Assembly (NCBI GenBank): GCA_900100595.1
Contig: FMUA01000004.1
Coordinates: forward strand, 62,001 to 126,000
Source of the DNA: Ruminococcaceae bacterium P7
GTDB taxonomy: Bacteria > Bacillota > Clostridia > Oscillospirales > Acutalibacteraceae
Direction: 5' to 3'
DNA length: 64,000 bases
Shown piece after piece: positions 25,964 through 35,210 of the stretch (its first letter is position 1; every line of letters starts with the position of its first letter). Under the pieces are notes generated by a model that searched no databases, was not told the origin of the DNA, and saw only the letters and a program-made list of their open reading frames with translations. The position numbers were made by a program, and so were the translations under genes.

Positions 25964-26404
25964 ATGAACACATTAGCTTACATCAAATTGAACAGAACAA
26001 CAGGAAAGGAACTTGACCACGCCAAAAGAAACGCATGGGTATTTGTACGCGCAGAGGAAGGCGAGAGCCAAGCGGACGCTATTGCGGAAATGAAACTGAT
26101 CAGTTCTGTCTGCGAAGCCGAGGGCTTTCACATTGTCGGTGAAAGCGTATTTATCGGCAACGAAGCCGGCGCAGAGCATTTTCTCAGATCATTCATTACG
26201 CGCATACTGTTTTTAGACACCATCGTTACCCCATCAATTCAGGACATTGCATCGAATTCCCGTGAGGCCCTTTCTGTTGTGGACAAGCTTCAGAATGAGG
26301 GCGTGGATTTATTCACCGTGATTGACGGCGCGATTTCTAAAACATCAAGTACGATTTCTGTTTTAAGAGCCTTTCATAACAAGAAACAGGCTTGCGAAAG
26401 TTAA
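25964..26404 (+). CDS. Degenerate serine-recombinase-like protein, no catalytic serine
   Basis: A 146-residue protein with ribosome binding site GGAGGT. Its strand-helix pattern (AWVFVRAEE, then EMKLISSVCEAEGFHIVGES, then SREALSVVDKLQNEGVDLFTVIDG) matches the resolvase catalytic domain. The nucleophile motif Y-R-V-S and the arginines of RFAR are missing. Length ends where the catalytic domain would end, and there is no DNA-binding tail. It precedes the recombinase trio and may act as a regulatory or structural partner. Confidence 0.6.
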   Translation: MNTLAYIKLNRTTGKELDHAKRNAWVFVRAEEGESQADAIAEMKLISSVCEAEGFHIVGESVFIGNEAGAEHFLRSFITRILFLDTIVTPSIQDIASNSREALSVVDKLQNEGVDLFTVIDGAISKTSSTISVLRAFHNKKQACES

Positions 26405-26416
26405 GGAGCGACATCA

Positions 26417-26572
26417 ATGAAAAACAAATCGGTCAATACGGCTTCGTTTTATTACAGTCTCAATATGCTGCGGCTGTTGCAGGATATGAACCTTGTCACC
26501 GAAGACGAGGTCGCTAAGATCAAAAAATCGCTGTCGGAGCATTACGGAGTAACCGACATTTATTACAGCTGA
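26417..26572 (+). CDS. SHOCT-like small protein
   Basis: A 51-residue protein with AAGGAGCG upstream of ATG 26417. The pattern MLRLLQDMNLVTEDEVAKIK followed by LSEHYG is typical of the short SHOCT-like oligomerisation helix pair. Small proteins of this type regularly precede large serine recombinases in Clostridia elements. It lies 12 bases after the degenerate recombinase. Confidence 0.65.
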   Translation: MKNKSVNTASFYYSLNMLRLLQDMNLVTEDEVAKIKKSLSEHYGVTDIYYS

Positions 26573-26684
26573 AAGCAGCACAAATAATTCTGAAAAAGTT
26601 CCCGATTCTCTCTGGACTTGTACCGAACTTCCGTATATTGTTGTGTTGCCGAAAGGCAAAAATCTCAGAAAGGAGTCATCAAAG

Positions 26685-28265
26685 ATGAAAATAACCGAAA
26701 TCACGGCAGAGAAAAAAGAGAATAAGATTCAGCGTCTCGCAGCCTATTGCCGCGTATCAAGCGATTCGGCGGATCAGCTTCATTCCTTCGCCGCGCAGCT
26801 GCGGTATTATTCAAATTACGAAAAGCAGCATCCCGAATTCGAATTGGTTGGAATCTATGCCGATGAAGGGTTATCCGGTACAAGTATGAAAAAACGCGCC
26901 GAGATGAATCGGCTGATTCAGGACTGCGAGCAAGGCAAGATAGATCGCGTCATCGTCAAATCAATATCGCGCTTTGCAAGAAACACTCACGACCTGCTCC
27001 AGACGCTGCGTCTGCTGAAATCCTACGGCGTTACCGTATTCTTCGAGGAACAGAGTATCGACACCTCACAACTGAACAGCGAAATGTTTCTGACATTCCC
27101 CGGTATGATCGCTCAGCAAGAGAGCGAGTCCATATCGGGGAATATGCGTTGGAGCTACAAAAAGCGGATGGAGTCAGGAGAGTTTAACTGCTGCGCACCC
27201 GCTTACGGATTTGATCTTATCAACGGCGAGTTAGTCATCAACGAAACAGAAGCGGCAGTCGTTCGCAGAATCTTCGGCATGTATTTGCAGGGAGTTGGGA
27301 AGCAGCGCATTGCCGATGCGCTGAACAACGAATGCGTACCAAAGAAGCACGGTGAGAAGAAATGGAACACGACGATGATTACCTATATTCTCGGTAACGA
27401 GAGGTATATTGGCGACGCGCTGTTGCAGAAAAAATACACTACAGATACGCTTCCGTTCCGCCTGATTCCGAACAAAGGTGAAAGACCTCAGTATTATGTT
27501 GAAAACGCAGGACCTGCTATAATATCAAAAGACATTTACAATGCAGCGCAAACATTAAGTAAGAAAAAAGCGTGTGTCAGAAAAAGCAACGCTGACCACA
27601 TACTAACGCAAACGATGTTCTGCCCGATATGCGGTAAAGCATTCCGGAGACTAACAAACAACGGGAAAAACTATTGGATTTCCTCGGTTGTTGAAAAATC
27701 AAGCTGCATATGTAAAAATCAAAGACTGAGAGAAAGCGGAGTTTTCGATGCATTCAGTATTTTAACCTATAAGCTCAAAGAAAACCGCGAGGTATTAATT
27801 GATAATCTGATTGCTCAATTAGAGCGGATTCAGCAGCGATTCGGAGGTACTGACGACAGGATCGGAGACATTGACAAAGAAATCGCACAGTTATGTGCTC
27901 AGAGCCATCTGTTGGCAAAGTTAAACAATAACGGTGTTCTCAGCTCGGCGGAATACGCTGAGCAGGCAGCGGAAATAGAAAATAAAATCAAAACACTGAG
28001 AACTGAGCGTCGTAAAAAGTTATCCGAGAATCAAGATGATGAAATGCTTGATGAATTGAAAACGCTAAGACAAATCCTTGACGAGTATAAACCGCATGCA
28101 GAGTTCGATGAAGCTCTGTTTGAGATAATTGTTAAAAGAATTGAGGTAGTCAATAATTCTCAATTATGTTTCAAGCTCCTCGGGGATATAGAGCTGACAG
28201 AAACAATAAACAGGAAGGCGAGGTGTAAACAGCGTGAAGCGCAGGACAATCCCGTTTGGGTATAG
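26685..28265 (+). CDS. Large serine recombinase 1
   Basis: About 526 residues, starting at ATG 26685 after AAGGAG. The catalytic resolvase domain (residues 15-160) has YCRVSSDS with the nucleophile serine near residue 25, and KSISRFARN. The recombinase domain (about 180-290) and a zinc-ribbon domain (CPICGKAF) follow, then a coiled coil (residues 370-460) as in TndX/TnpX integrases. It would excise or integrate the element between short att sites. Its end overlaps the next gene by 32 bases. Confidence 0.92.
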   Translation: MKITEITAEKKENKIQRLAAYCRVSSDSADQLHSFAAQLRYYSNYEKQHPEFELVGIYADEGLSGTSMKKRAEMNRLIQDCEQGKIDRVIVKSISRFARNTHDLLQTLRLLKSYGVTVFFEEQSIDTSQLNSEMFLTFPGMIAQQESESISGNMRWSYKKRMESGEFNCCAPAYGFDLINGELVINETEAAVVRRIFGMYLQGVGKQRIADALNNECVPKKHGEKKWNTTMITYILGNERYIGDALLQKKYTTDTLPFRLIPNKGERPQYYVENAGPAIISKDIYNAAQTLSKKKACVRKSNADHILTQTMFCPICGKAFRRLTNNGKNYWISSVVEKSSCICKNQRLRESGVFDAFSILTYKLKENREVLIDNLIAQLERIQQRFGGTDDRIGDIDKEIAQLCAQSHLLAKLNNNGVLSSAEYAEQAAEIENKIKTLRTERRKKLSENQDDEMLDELKTLRQILDEYKPHAEFDEALFEIIVKRIEVVNNSQLCFKLLGDIELTETINRKARCKQREAQDNPVWV

Positions 28266-29103
28266 ATATGAAAACGGTGCCATAATGATCAATGCATCAA
28301 GTTCTGATATTGTGAAAGAGATCTTCAGCAGATACCTTTCAGGCGATTCAATGCTCAATATAGCAGAGCTGCTTAATAAGATGCATATAGAATACAGACC
28401 CGGCGTAGTCGGGTGGAATAAGGCAAGAATAAAACGAATTCTTGAAGATAAGCGATATTCCGGCGACGACGATTATCCGCAGATTATCAGCAATGAGATA
28501 TTGAAAAAAGCTGACGCCTTAAGAGATGCGAAAAACAAGCAAAAAAATGTCAATAAGAATGATGACATTTACAATCTTAACGCTGAAACAATATGCCCGT
28601 GTTGCGGCAGCGTGATGAAATGCAGATATGAGCCTCGAACCAAGATTCACGAGAGATGGATATGTCAAAACGGAGACTGCCGAAAGACAGTTGTCAAGAC
28701 AGATGATTCTCTGCTGGGAGAAATAGGTGACCTGATCAATCTACTCATAGATAATCCCGATATGATTCATTGTTCAAATACCGATGAGACGATAACTCTT
28801 GAATCCTATCGCATTGAAAATGAAATCAGGCATATGATTGACGGGAGACAGCTAAATAAGAGTGAAATCAGAAGAAAGCTATTAGAAGCTACAGCTATCC
28901 ATTACGCCAATCTCGATACAAAAAAATATGAGATACAGCGACTGAAATGTATTCTGAAAAATCAAAATCGACCCAACGGCTTTCCGTTAGAGCTGTTCAA
29001 TCTGGCGGCTGAAACGATAAGCTTTGACGAAGATGATCAGATTGTTCTGAAGCTGATAAATGGTCAAATAATCAGAAAGGAGCACGCATATGCCGCAAAC
29101 TGA
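28234..29103 (+). CDS. Serine-recombinase-like protein lacking the catalytic domain
   Basis: A 289-residue protein beginning directly in the recombinase DNA-binding domain (IPFGYRYENGAI, then ILEDKRYSGDDDYP) and continuing with a zinc ribbon (CPCCGS...CQNGDC). No resolvase domain precedes it: upstream sequence in this frame lies inside recombinase 1. It overlaps both neighbours, so the order looks deliberate. Catalytically dead middle members are typical of three-recombinase operons. It probably acts as an accessory or directionality subunit. Confidence 0.8.
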   Translation: MKRRTIPFGYRYENGAIMINASSSDIVKEIFSRYLSGDSMLNIAELLNKMHIEYRPGVVGWNKARIKRILEDKRYSGDDDYPQIISNEILKKADALRDAKNKQKNVNKNDDIYNLNAETICPCCGSVMKCRYEPRTKIHERWICQNGDCRKTVVKTDDSLLGEIGDLINLLIDNPDMIHCSNTDETITLESYRIENEIRHMIDGRQLNKSEIRRKLLEATAIHYANLDTKKYEIQRLKCILKNQNRPNGFPLELFNLAAETISFDEDDQIVLKLINGQIIRKEHAYAAN

Positions 29104-30712
29104 AAAAACAGTCAGATACATAGCGCCCAAAGCGAGCGTAAGTGAAGAAGTCAAGAACAAATACAGACAAAAACGTGTGGCAGCGTACTGCCGAGTATCC
29201 ACACAGCAGGAAGAACAAATCAACAGTTATGAGGTTCAGACGAGATATTACACAGAGAAAATCAACGCCGAACCGAAATGGAAGCTCGTAAGAATCTTCG
29301 CCGACAAGGGCATCTCAGGCACCAGCACTAAGCACCGCGATGAGTTCAATAAAATGATTCGTATGTGTAAGCGCGGCAGGATCGATATGATCATCACGAA
29401 ATCCATCAGCCGGTTTGCCCGCAACACGGTTGACTGCCTGAAATATGTAAGGCTTCTGAAAGATATCAATGTGGACGTATTCTTCGAGGAACAGGGCATT
29501 CACAGCATTGAAAAAGGCTCTGAATTCTACATAACCGTCTATGGCTCTATCGCTCAAAGCGAATCCGAAAACATCAGTGCGAATGTCAGGTGGGGAAAAG
29601 AGCAATCAGCGCGAGAGGGAAATGTATCCTTCCACTATAAAAACTTCCTCGGTTATCGAAAAGGCGATGACGGCAATCCTGAGATTGTTCCGGAAGAGGC
29701 GGAAATAATCCGATATATTTATGAACGCTTTCTTGCTGGAGATAGTCATCAGACCATTATAAACAATCTTCAAAACAAAAAGATTCTGACGCCCGGCGGA
29801 AAAGAAAGATGGACGTATGGCACGCTTCACTCTATTCTTACAAATGAACGCTATATGGGAGATGCCATAATCAACAAGACATATACGGTCGACTGTATCT
29901 CAAAAAAGAAAAAACGAAATAATGGCGAACGTGCCAAATACTATGTCGAGAACAATCATCCGGCAATTATTGACCGAGCCACCTTTGGCAAAGTTCAGGA
30001 GGAAATAGCCCGTCGAAGCGGCTTGAGGAAAGTTAAACAGGTAGGTACAAAAACCGAGCTTGGCAAATACTCCTCGAAATACGCTCTCACGGAGCTGCTT
30101 GTCTGCGGAGAATGCGGAACGCCGTATCGCCGATGCACATGGACGGCTTGCGGAAACAAGAGAATCGTATGGAGATGTATCAGCCGACTGGATTACGGGA
30201 AGAAACGCTGTCACAACTCACCAACAATGAGCGAAGAAGACTTGCATCGCGCCATAATGAGCGCCGTTCAAACTGTCGCCATGCAGAATACAAAACTTCT
30301 TCAAACGCTGAAGACCTTCATTACCATGACAGTGAAATGCGATGATTCCGAAGACAGAGAGTTGGAAATCAAGGTCCGGCTCGCGGAAATCAATGACGAA
30401 TTCCAAAAAGCCATGTCGCTGGTGTCCGTTGATGATGACAACAATCTGGTTATCGAACAAAGGCTTACCGAACTGATTATGGAAAAAGAAAAGCTAAACA
30501 AAGAGCTTGCCAAATATTCAGACGAGGATTCAGCCAACTCAGATTCCAAAGCCAATGAAATCGTCAGACTGACAGATATCCTCGAAAATCAACCGCTGCA
30601 ATTTAACGACGAACTGATCCGTCAAATGCTCCAATGCGTAGTGGTGGAAAGCAAAGAGCGAATTAAGGTTATCTTCAATGACGGAACGGAAATTGACCAA
30701 CCAATACTGTAA
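29090..30712 (+). CDS. Large serine recombinase 3
   Basis: A 540-residue protein starting at ATG 29090 after AAGGAG, overlapping the previous gene by 14 bases. The catalytic motif YCRVSTQQ has serine near residue 37, and KSISRFARNTVD follows. The recombinase domain, a zinc ribbon (CGECGTPYRR) and a long coiled coil follow. Together with recombinase 1 it supplies two active recombinases for one element, as in related Clostridia integrative elements. The att sites were not identified. Confidence 0.92.
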   Translation: MPQTEKTVRYIAPKASVSEEVKNKYRQKRVAAYCRVSTQQEEQINSYEVQTRYYTEKINAEPKWKLVRIFADKGISGTSTKHRDEFNKMIRMCKRGRIDMIITKSISRFARNTVDCLKYVRLLKDINVDVFFEEQGIHSIEKGSEFYITVYGSIAQSESENISANVRWGKEQSAREGNVSFHYKNFLGYRKGDDGNPEIVPEEAEIIRYIYERFLAGDSHQTIINNLQNKKILTPGGKERWTYGTLHSILTNERYMGDAIINKTYTVDCISKKKKRNNGERAKYYVENNHPAIIDRATFGKVQEEIARRSGLRKVKQVGTKTELGKYSSKYALTELLVCGECGTPYRRCTWTACGNKRIVWRCISRLDYGKKRCHNSPTMSEEDLHRAIMSAVQTVAMQNTKLLQTLKTFITMTVKCDDSEDRELEIKVRLAEINDEFQKAMSLVSVDDDNNLVIEQRLTELIMEKEKLNKELAKYSDEDSANSDSKANEIVRLTDILENQPLQFNDELIRQMLQCVVVESKERIKVIFNDGTEIDQPIL

Positions 30713-30744
30713 GAATAAATAGAGCGGTTGTATTGAGAAATTGC

Positions 30745-30773
30745 TTGACAAATACTAAGGGATTGGTTAAGAT
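30745..30773 (+). promoter_or_regulatory. Strong promoter ahead of tRNA-Val
   Basis: TTGACA, a 17-base spacer and TAAGAT stand 150 bases before the tRNA. The same architecture, with a related GGGATTGG spacer, recurs at 62007-62035. Between this promoter and the tRNA lie a block resembling 33775-33832 (about 30824-30873) and a GTCCGCGGA hairpin at about 30880-30901. Confidence 0.7.
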
Positions 30774-30921
30774 AGAAATGCAGATAAACTCAACTAAAAG
30801 TGACTCTGATTTTTCGGTAGTTCACATCTATAGGAAACTTCAAGAAAAAATATCTTTTTTGGTCAGTCTTGACAAGAAGTCCGCGGATCTTCCGCGGACT
30901 TCCCACAATTAAATCACTTCC

Positions 30922-30998
30922 GGAGGATTAGCTCAGCTGGTTAGAGCGCCTGCTTCACACGCAGGAGGTCACTGGTTCGAGTCCAGCATTCTCCACCA
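30922..30998 (+). tRNA. tRNA-Val (anticodon CAC)
   Basis: A 77-base cloverleaf: acceptor GGAGGAT/ATTCTCC, D arm AGCTCAGCTGG, anticodon stem CCTGC/GCAGG with loop TTCACAC, T arm GGTTCGAGTCC and an encoded CCA. The loop gives anticodon CAC, which reads GUG valine codons. A GATTAACGGGAGTACC hairpin terminator follows at about 31001-31040. Its 3' end is copied in the repeats at 31055-31316 and 33884-34032. Confidence 0.95.
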
Positions 30999-31054
30999 TT
31001 GATTAACGGGAGTACCCACAAGGTACTCCCGTTAATCAATTATGCAAACCAAAC

Positions 31055-31316
31055 GGAGAATGCCGGACTCGAAGGTGACGAGAACGACCGCCGCCGGCGG
31101 CGGATGAAGGGAGTTCGAGGAAGAGCCGAAACAGGGAGCACGAGGAAGCACCTTTAGGTGCGACGCTGGGCGACCATGTTTCAATCGAACCGCGTTAAGA
31201 AAATGTGCCGGGGGAACGTTTTTAGCGGACGGGGATTGCGGAATCTTTTCCAATCGCACTGAACCCATCAAGCGAGATGAACGTATCGGAAGATGAACAT
31301 AAGCATTCTCCACCAA
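31055..31316 (+). repeat. tRNA-end repeat R2, copy a
   Basis: The unit opens with GGAGAATGCCGGACTCGAA, the reverse complement of the tRNA-Val 3' end with one mismatch, and closes with GCATTCTCCACCA in direct orientation. The 9-base ends GGAGAATGC/GCATTCTCC are perfect inverted repeats. The last 140 bases match copy b (33884-34032) closely. This copy has an extra insert of about 110 bases containing a GCCGCCGGCGGCGG block that recurs near 40680. A terminator hairpin follows the CCA, as after a real tRNA. Confidence 0.75.
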
Positions 31317-31353
31317 AGCACTTACGATTTTTCCGTAGGTGCTTTCTTTGTTT

Positions 31354-31475
31354 TATGCGGCTCAAATTTTGACGCGGCTCCACAAACCGCGAGAATCTTC
31401 CGACACAGTGAAGAACGTTCTTTTGGCTTTCCCAGCCAAATCACGCACAGGGAGACACACGGCGAAACAAGCAAA
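31354..31475 (+). repeat. Dispersed repeat R1, diverged copy d
   Basis: Shares TTTTATGCGGCTCAAATTTT, GACGCGGCTCCACAAACCGCG and CACAGGGAGACACACGGCGA with the R1 copies at 36696, 39815 and 40070. The middle part is diverged. There is no coding potential. The gap 31317-31598 contains this repeat plus the promoter TAGACA (31541-31546)/TACAAT (31564-31569) of the next gene. Confidence 0.6.
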
Positions 31476-31598
31476 AAAACATTGGCAGGAGCGGCAGTGA
31501 GATAATCCGTGTGCCTGATGCACAGCTTTCATCACACCTATAGACAATCCCGGGTATGTTTGATACAATTATATCAGAAAATCAATGGAGGGGTGAAT

Positions 31599-32438
31599 AT
31601 GAGCGTTATCGGAGAACAGATCAGAAGATTCCGGCTACAGAAGGGCTACACGCAGGAACAGTTGAGCAGGGAGGTCGGCGTTACCACGCAGGCGGTCTCA
31701 AAATGGGAGCGCGGAAGTACACCCGATGCCGAGATTTTGCCGCTTATCGCGGATGTCCTGGGAGTTGATATCAATTCGCTGTTCGGAAGAGAAGAGCAGG
31801 AGCTTCAGTTGATGATGGACAAAAAGCTGAGCAGCATGCCCGAGGAAGAGGCTTTTCGTTACGCCTTTCAATTTTGCTGGTCGATCATTCTCGGGCTTAC
31901 GGGCGACGAACACTTCACGGAGGATTTTGCTGACACCTTTGTCAGCCATTCCGTTATCAAAAAAGACAGCTGCCGGGACTACTTCGCGAAGCTGGTAAGA
32001 GACAGAGGAATGGCGTTTGCGCGGATTTCAAACGATTTCAGTCACTTTTTCCTGCTGGTGGAGCCGCATGAAGAAAGTGTGCAGACGCATCTTGAGAGCG
32101 TGGACGCGCTCAGGAAGGTGTTTGCTCTGTTTTCGGATAAAAAGTTGTTGAAAACAGTCTGTTATCTTTGTTCCGTGTCAAACATCCCTGTCGCCTTGCC
32201 GCTGATAGTCAAGGGAACAGGTCTTAACGCGGACGAGGCGGAACGCTGCGTGAAAATCCTTTGCGAACATCAGCTTGCCACGCGCATGAAAATCGCGGTC
32301 GGTGACGGAGAGATTGACACTTATGCAATCCGCATAGGGACAGGCATCATACCGCTGCTCTGCTTTGCCGACGAGATTGCCAAGGGATGCCCGCCCCCGA
32401 TTTTCAGACTGTGCGAACGAGAAAAGCCGCTTTTATAA
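31599..32438 (+). CDS. XRE-family regulator with helical C-terminal domain
   Basis: A 279-residue protein starting at ATG 31599 after GGAGGGG. Residues 5-60 are a Cro/CI helix-turn-helix (GYTQEQLSREVGVTTQAVSKWERG). The remaining 200 residues are a helical domain with a late winged-helix-like stretch (GLNADEAERCVKILCEHQLA). This plan is common in Clostridia and its ligand is unknown. A promoter with 17-base spacing lies at 31541-31569. The serine-hydrolase lipoprotein gene downstream is a possible target. Confidence 0.82.
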   Translation: MSVIGEQIRRFRLQKGYTQEQLSREVGVTTQAVSKWERGSTPDAEILPLIADVLGVDINSLFGREEQELQLMMDKKLSSMPEEEAFRYAFQFCWSIILGLTGDEHFTEDFADTFVSHSVIKKDSCRDYFAKLVRDRGMAFARISNDFSHFFLLVEPHEESVQTHLESVDALRKVFALFSDKKLLKTVCYLCSVSNIPVALPLIVKGTGLNADEAERCVKILCEHQLATRMKIAVGDGEIDTYAIRIGTGIIPLLCFADEIAKGCPPPIFRLCEREKPLL

Positions 32439-32550
32439 ACCACAGGTTGAATTATCTTCCTATCTGTTGGATAAATCATAAAACGGTTGCTTGAATATTT
32501 CAGGCAGCTGTTTTATGATAATAGTAACAAATTCAGACAGGAGAGATACG

Positions 32551-33666
32551 ATGAAAAAAATAGTGGCATTTGTATTGAGCGCTGTTATGGCGGCAGCGTG
32601 CGCGGGATGCGGTTCCGTCAACGGGGAAAGCTCAAAAACCCAATCCGGCTCCACAGCAGCAACAGGGGAAGCAACAGTAGCCACTGCGGCTCCCGAAACG
32701 CTTCCGAACAGCGTTAAAAAGCAAATCGATCAGGCTTTATCCACGGCGGAATTCCAAGGCGTGATGCAGATAAGCCGCGGCGGCAGTGTGATTTATCAGT
32801 TTGTCAAAGGCACCGACGATAACGGGCAGCCGCTGACAATCGACGCTTCTTTGCCGATTGCCTCGGTGTCAAAGCAGTTTTGCGCTGCCGGCGTGATGCT
32901 TCTCAGTGAAAAAAACAAGCTAAGCGTGGACGATACGCTGGATAAGTATTATCCCGAATACAAATTCGCCAAGCAGTTGACGCTCAAAAACCTGCTCACC
33001 ATGAGCTCGGGCATCCCTGACTATTACGAGAAATTCATGGACGGCTCGGCTCTTGGCACGATTGAAGCGGATAATGTCAAAAAAATCAAGGAAGCAATCT
33101 TCGGCGAGGAGCTTTATTTTGAACCGGGCGACGATTACGCCTATTCCAACTCAAACTACTTCCTGCTCGCCGATATCATTGAACAGGTAAGCGGCGTTCC
33201 GTATCATGAATATATCAGAACAAACATTTTTGAACCTTTGGGCATGACAAGCTCCGGCTTTGTGGAGGAAATCAGCGGCAATCCCGCGTGGGCGTCCGCG
33301 CTGTCAAATACGGAAGCGATGAACGAAACGACCCATCCGGCTTTGGCAAAGGGCGCCGGCGATATCGTTACCAACGCTGCCGATATGGACAAGTGGATGT
33401 CCGGGCTCAGCGGCGGAAAGGTGATTTCGGCGGAAAGCTTCCGGCAGATGACAGAGGACGTGAATGAAAACAGCTATGATAATTACGGCTACGGCTTAAA
33501 CAGTATGCCCTATGACGGCGTCGGTCACGTCGGAAATATCCCGCCTCACTTCTATGCGGTGGATTATCTCAACACGGATAAAGATGTGTATCTGTTCGCC
33601 GCGACAAACAACCTGCGCGGCAGCTCGGATGTGCAGCAGAAGGTGCTCGACGCTCTGTTTCAATGA
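32551..33666 (+). CDS. Beta-lactamase-family serine hydrolase, lipoprotein
   Basis: A 371-residue protein starting at ATG 32551 after GGAGAG. The signal peptide ends in a lipobox (CAGC near residue 19), with a Ser/Thr/Ala linker after it. The penicillin-binding fold shows SVSK (about residue 105), YSN (about 199) and a late HVGN in place of KTG. That combination is typical of class C-like esterases and D-aminopeptidases rather than true beta-lactamases. It is surface-anchored. The substrate is unknown; peptidoglycan peptides or esters are possible. Confidence 0.85.
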   Translation: MKKIVAFVLSAVMAAACAGCGSVNGESSKTQSGSTAATGEATVATAAPETLPNSVKKQIDQALSTAEFQGVMQISRGGSVIYQFVKGTDDNGQPLTIDASLPIASVSKQFCAAGVMLLSEKNKLSVDDTLDKYYPEYKFAKQLTLKNLLTMSSGIPDYYEKFMDGSALGTIEADNVKKIKEAIFGEELYFEPGDDYAYSNSNYFLLADIIEQVSGVPYHEYIRTNIFEPLGMTSSGFVEEISGNPAWASALSNTEAMNETTHPALAKGAGDIVTNAADMDKWMSGLSGGKVISAESFRQMTEDVNENSYDNYGYGLNSMPYDGVGHVGNIPPHFYAVDYLNTDKDVYLFAATNNLRGSSDVQQKVLDALFQ

Positions 33667-33769
33667 TCCCGGAGGGTGGTTTTCAAGGGCGCCGATTGAT
33701 AGAAAGTTGAATAGAATTGCGGGTCATGCAGCGCTCAGCAGGCGGTTCTTTATCGAACCGGTTGTTATT

Positions 33770-34032
33770 TCGACCGTTCACATCTATATGAAACTTTAAG
33801 AAAAAATATCTTTTTGCTCAGCCTTGACATTGAAAAGCGGATACCCTCAAAAGGGTGTCCGCTTTTCAATCAGTAAACCAAAAGGAGAATGCCGGACTCG
33901 AAGGTTCGCGTTAAGAAAACGTGCCGGGGGCACGTTTTTAGCGGACGGGGATTTCGCAAACCTTTCCAATCGCACTGAACCCATCATGCGAGATGAACGT
34001 ACCGGAAGATGAACCTAAGCATTCTCCACCAC
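33770..34032 (+). repeat. tRNA-locus relic and R2, copy b
   Basis: Positions 33775-33832 resemble the block upstream of tRNA-Val (TTCACATCTATA, AAGAAAAAATATCTTTTT, TTGACA). A 15-base-pair GAAAAGCGGA hairpin follows, then the R2 unit 33884-34032 with the same GGAGAATGC/GCATTCTCC ends and CCA. The terminator hairpin GGCGCTCC/GGGAGCGC follows the CCA. It looks like a paralogous tRNA locus that lost the tRNA body. The rest of 33667-34227 has only two R1-type TTTATGCAGCGCAAAT motifs (34064, 34155) and a terminator at 34180-34205. Confidence 0.65.
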
Positions 34033-34227
34033 GGCGCTCCTGATTTTTCGGGAGCGCTATCTTTATGCAGCGCAAATCCTGACCCGCCGTTGATGAACTT
34101 TACCGGTAAACGAAACTTTGCCAAAGGCGGAGAAAGTGCCCACCGGCACTCTTTGTTTATGCAGCGCAAATATTGAACGGCAGTCCCGTTTTTGAATGAA
34201 CAGGACTGCCGTTTTAAATTTTTTCTG

Positions 34228-34617
34228 CTACTTTTCAATCTCGCCGTTCCATGTATTGATACCGCCGAATTCGTAGATGTTGGTATATCCCATATCCGCC
34301 AGCTTTTGCGACGCTTCTTTGCTGCGGCGGCCGCTGCGGCAGTATATCAGAATCACTTGATTCAGGTCGGGCAGCTGCTCGGGCTGCTTGTCCGTGATGG
34401 ATTCGTTCGGAATCAGAACGGCGCCGGGAATATGCCCTTCGTCGTATTCGTCCTGACGGCGGACGTCAACGATGACATGCCCGTCGTTTTTGGTCATCAT
34501 TTCCTTTGCTTCTTCCTGTGCGATTTGATGATATGAAGCGGAATTTCCTGTACCGCCGATCGAGCAGCCTGTCAACAGTATGACAGCCGCTATCAGTATG
34601 AACGCTAATCTTTTCAT
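34228..34617 (-). CDS. Rhodanese-like lipoprotein
   Basis: A 129-residue lipoprotein starting at ATG 34617 (a TTG six bases earlier is rejected; AAAGGAGA is well placed). The lipobox is LTGC. The single rhodanese domain contains VDVRRQDEYDEGHIPGA and the active-site loop CRSGRRS with the nucleophilic cysteine. It likely transfers sulfur or handles thiols at the cell surface. Two small unknown genes lie upstream on the same strand with short gaps. Confidence 0.88.
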   Translation of the reverse strand: MKRLAFILIAAVILLTGCSIGGTGNSASYHQIAQEEAKEMMTKNDGHVIVDVRRQDEYDEGHIPGAVLIPNESITDKQPEQLPDLNQVILIYCRSGRRSKEASQKLADMGYTNIYEFGGINTWNGEIEK

Positions 34618-34638
34618 TTTCAATCTCCTTTCTGAATG

Positions 34639-34908
34639 TTATGATTCGCACAGCATGGTGTTGCGTGATGAACAGTGAATCGTCACATCATGGTCGGGCA
34701 TAGTGAAGCTGAGAATAAAGCCCTTTTTGGCGTCGTAATCCCTTGAAAGCTCCGCGCCGTCAAGCCAAAACGAATAGTCCGTGTCGGTGGCGATCATCCA
34801 GTAATAGAGCGTCACCTTCTCGCCCGCGCGGTATTCGTCCTTTGCGTTTTTGTAGGCGAACTTTTCGCCGCAGTAATCGACCTTGTATTTTTTCGCGAAT
34901 ATACTCAT
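34639..34908 (-). CDS. Small beta-rich hypothetical
   Basis: An 89-residue protein with GGAGGG before ATG 34908. The sequence KVTLYYWMIATDTDYSFW and FTMPDHDV resembles one immunoglobulin-like or Listeria-Bacteroides-type repeat unit without a signal peptide. Function is unknown. It lies 21 bases from the rhodanese gene. Confidence 0.6.
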   Translation of the reverse strand: MSIFAKKYKVDYCGEKFAYKNAKDEYRAGEKVTLYYWMIATDTDYSFWLDGAELSRDYDAKKGFILSFTMPDHDVTIHCSSRNTMLCES

Positions 34909-34922
34909 GTCATGCCCTCCGT

Positions 34923-35210
34923 TTACAGCAGCCTGTCCCAGCCCTCCAGAATCACCGGATGACCGTCAACATACTTATTGCGGAACACCTCCGCTTTTTC
35001 TCTGTTGGCAATGATTTCTTTGGGATACTTTTTGTTGATCTCGTTATACTCGCTTTCACTGATTTCGCTTGTTGTGAAGTAATCGCTGTTTCTGTCGGGA
35101 TAACCGTGCCAGGCAAAATACTGCCGTTTCCCATCGATCGTTCTGTATCCGCAGCCAAACCTTACCTGATTTGAAATAACACGAAAGCTATATTCTTTTT
35201 CTTTGTTCAT
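34923..35210 (-). CDS. Hypothetical protein
   Basis: A 95-residue protein starting at ATG 35210 after GGAGGA. No family was recognised. It is rich in Tyr, Glu and Lys (RFGCGYRTIDGKRQYFAW, then YNEINKKYPKE) and probably cytosolic. It is the first gene of a three-gene minus-strand set with 34639-34908 and the rhodanese. Confidence 0.6.
   Translation of the reverse strand: MNKEKEYSFRVISNQVRFGCGYRTIDGKRQYFAWHGYPDRNSDYFTTSEISESEYNEINKKYPKEIIANREKAEVFRNKYVDGHPVILEGWDRLL

Noticed and set aside
31032..31316. Minus-strand 94-codon frame over the tRNA-end repeat
   Set aside because: Lies wholly in repeat R2 with no ribosome binding site or family match.
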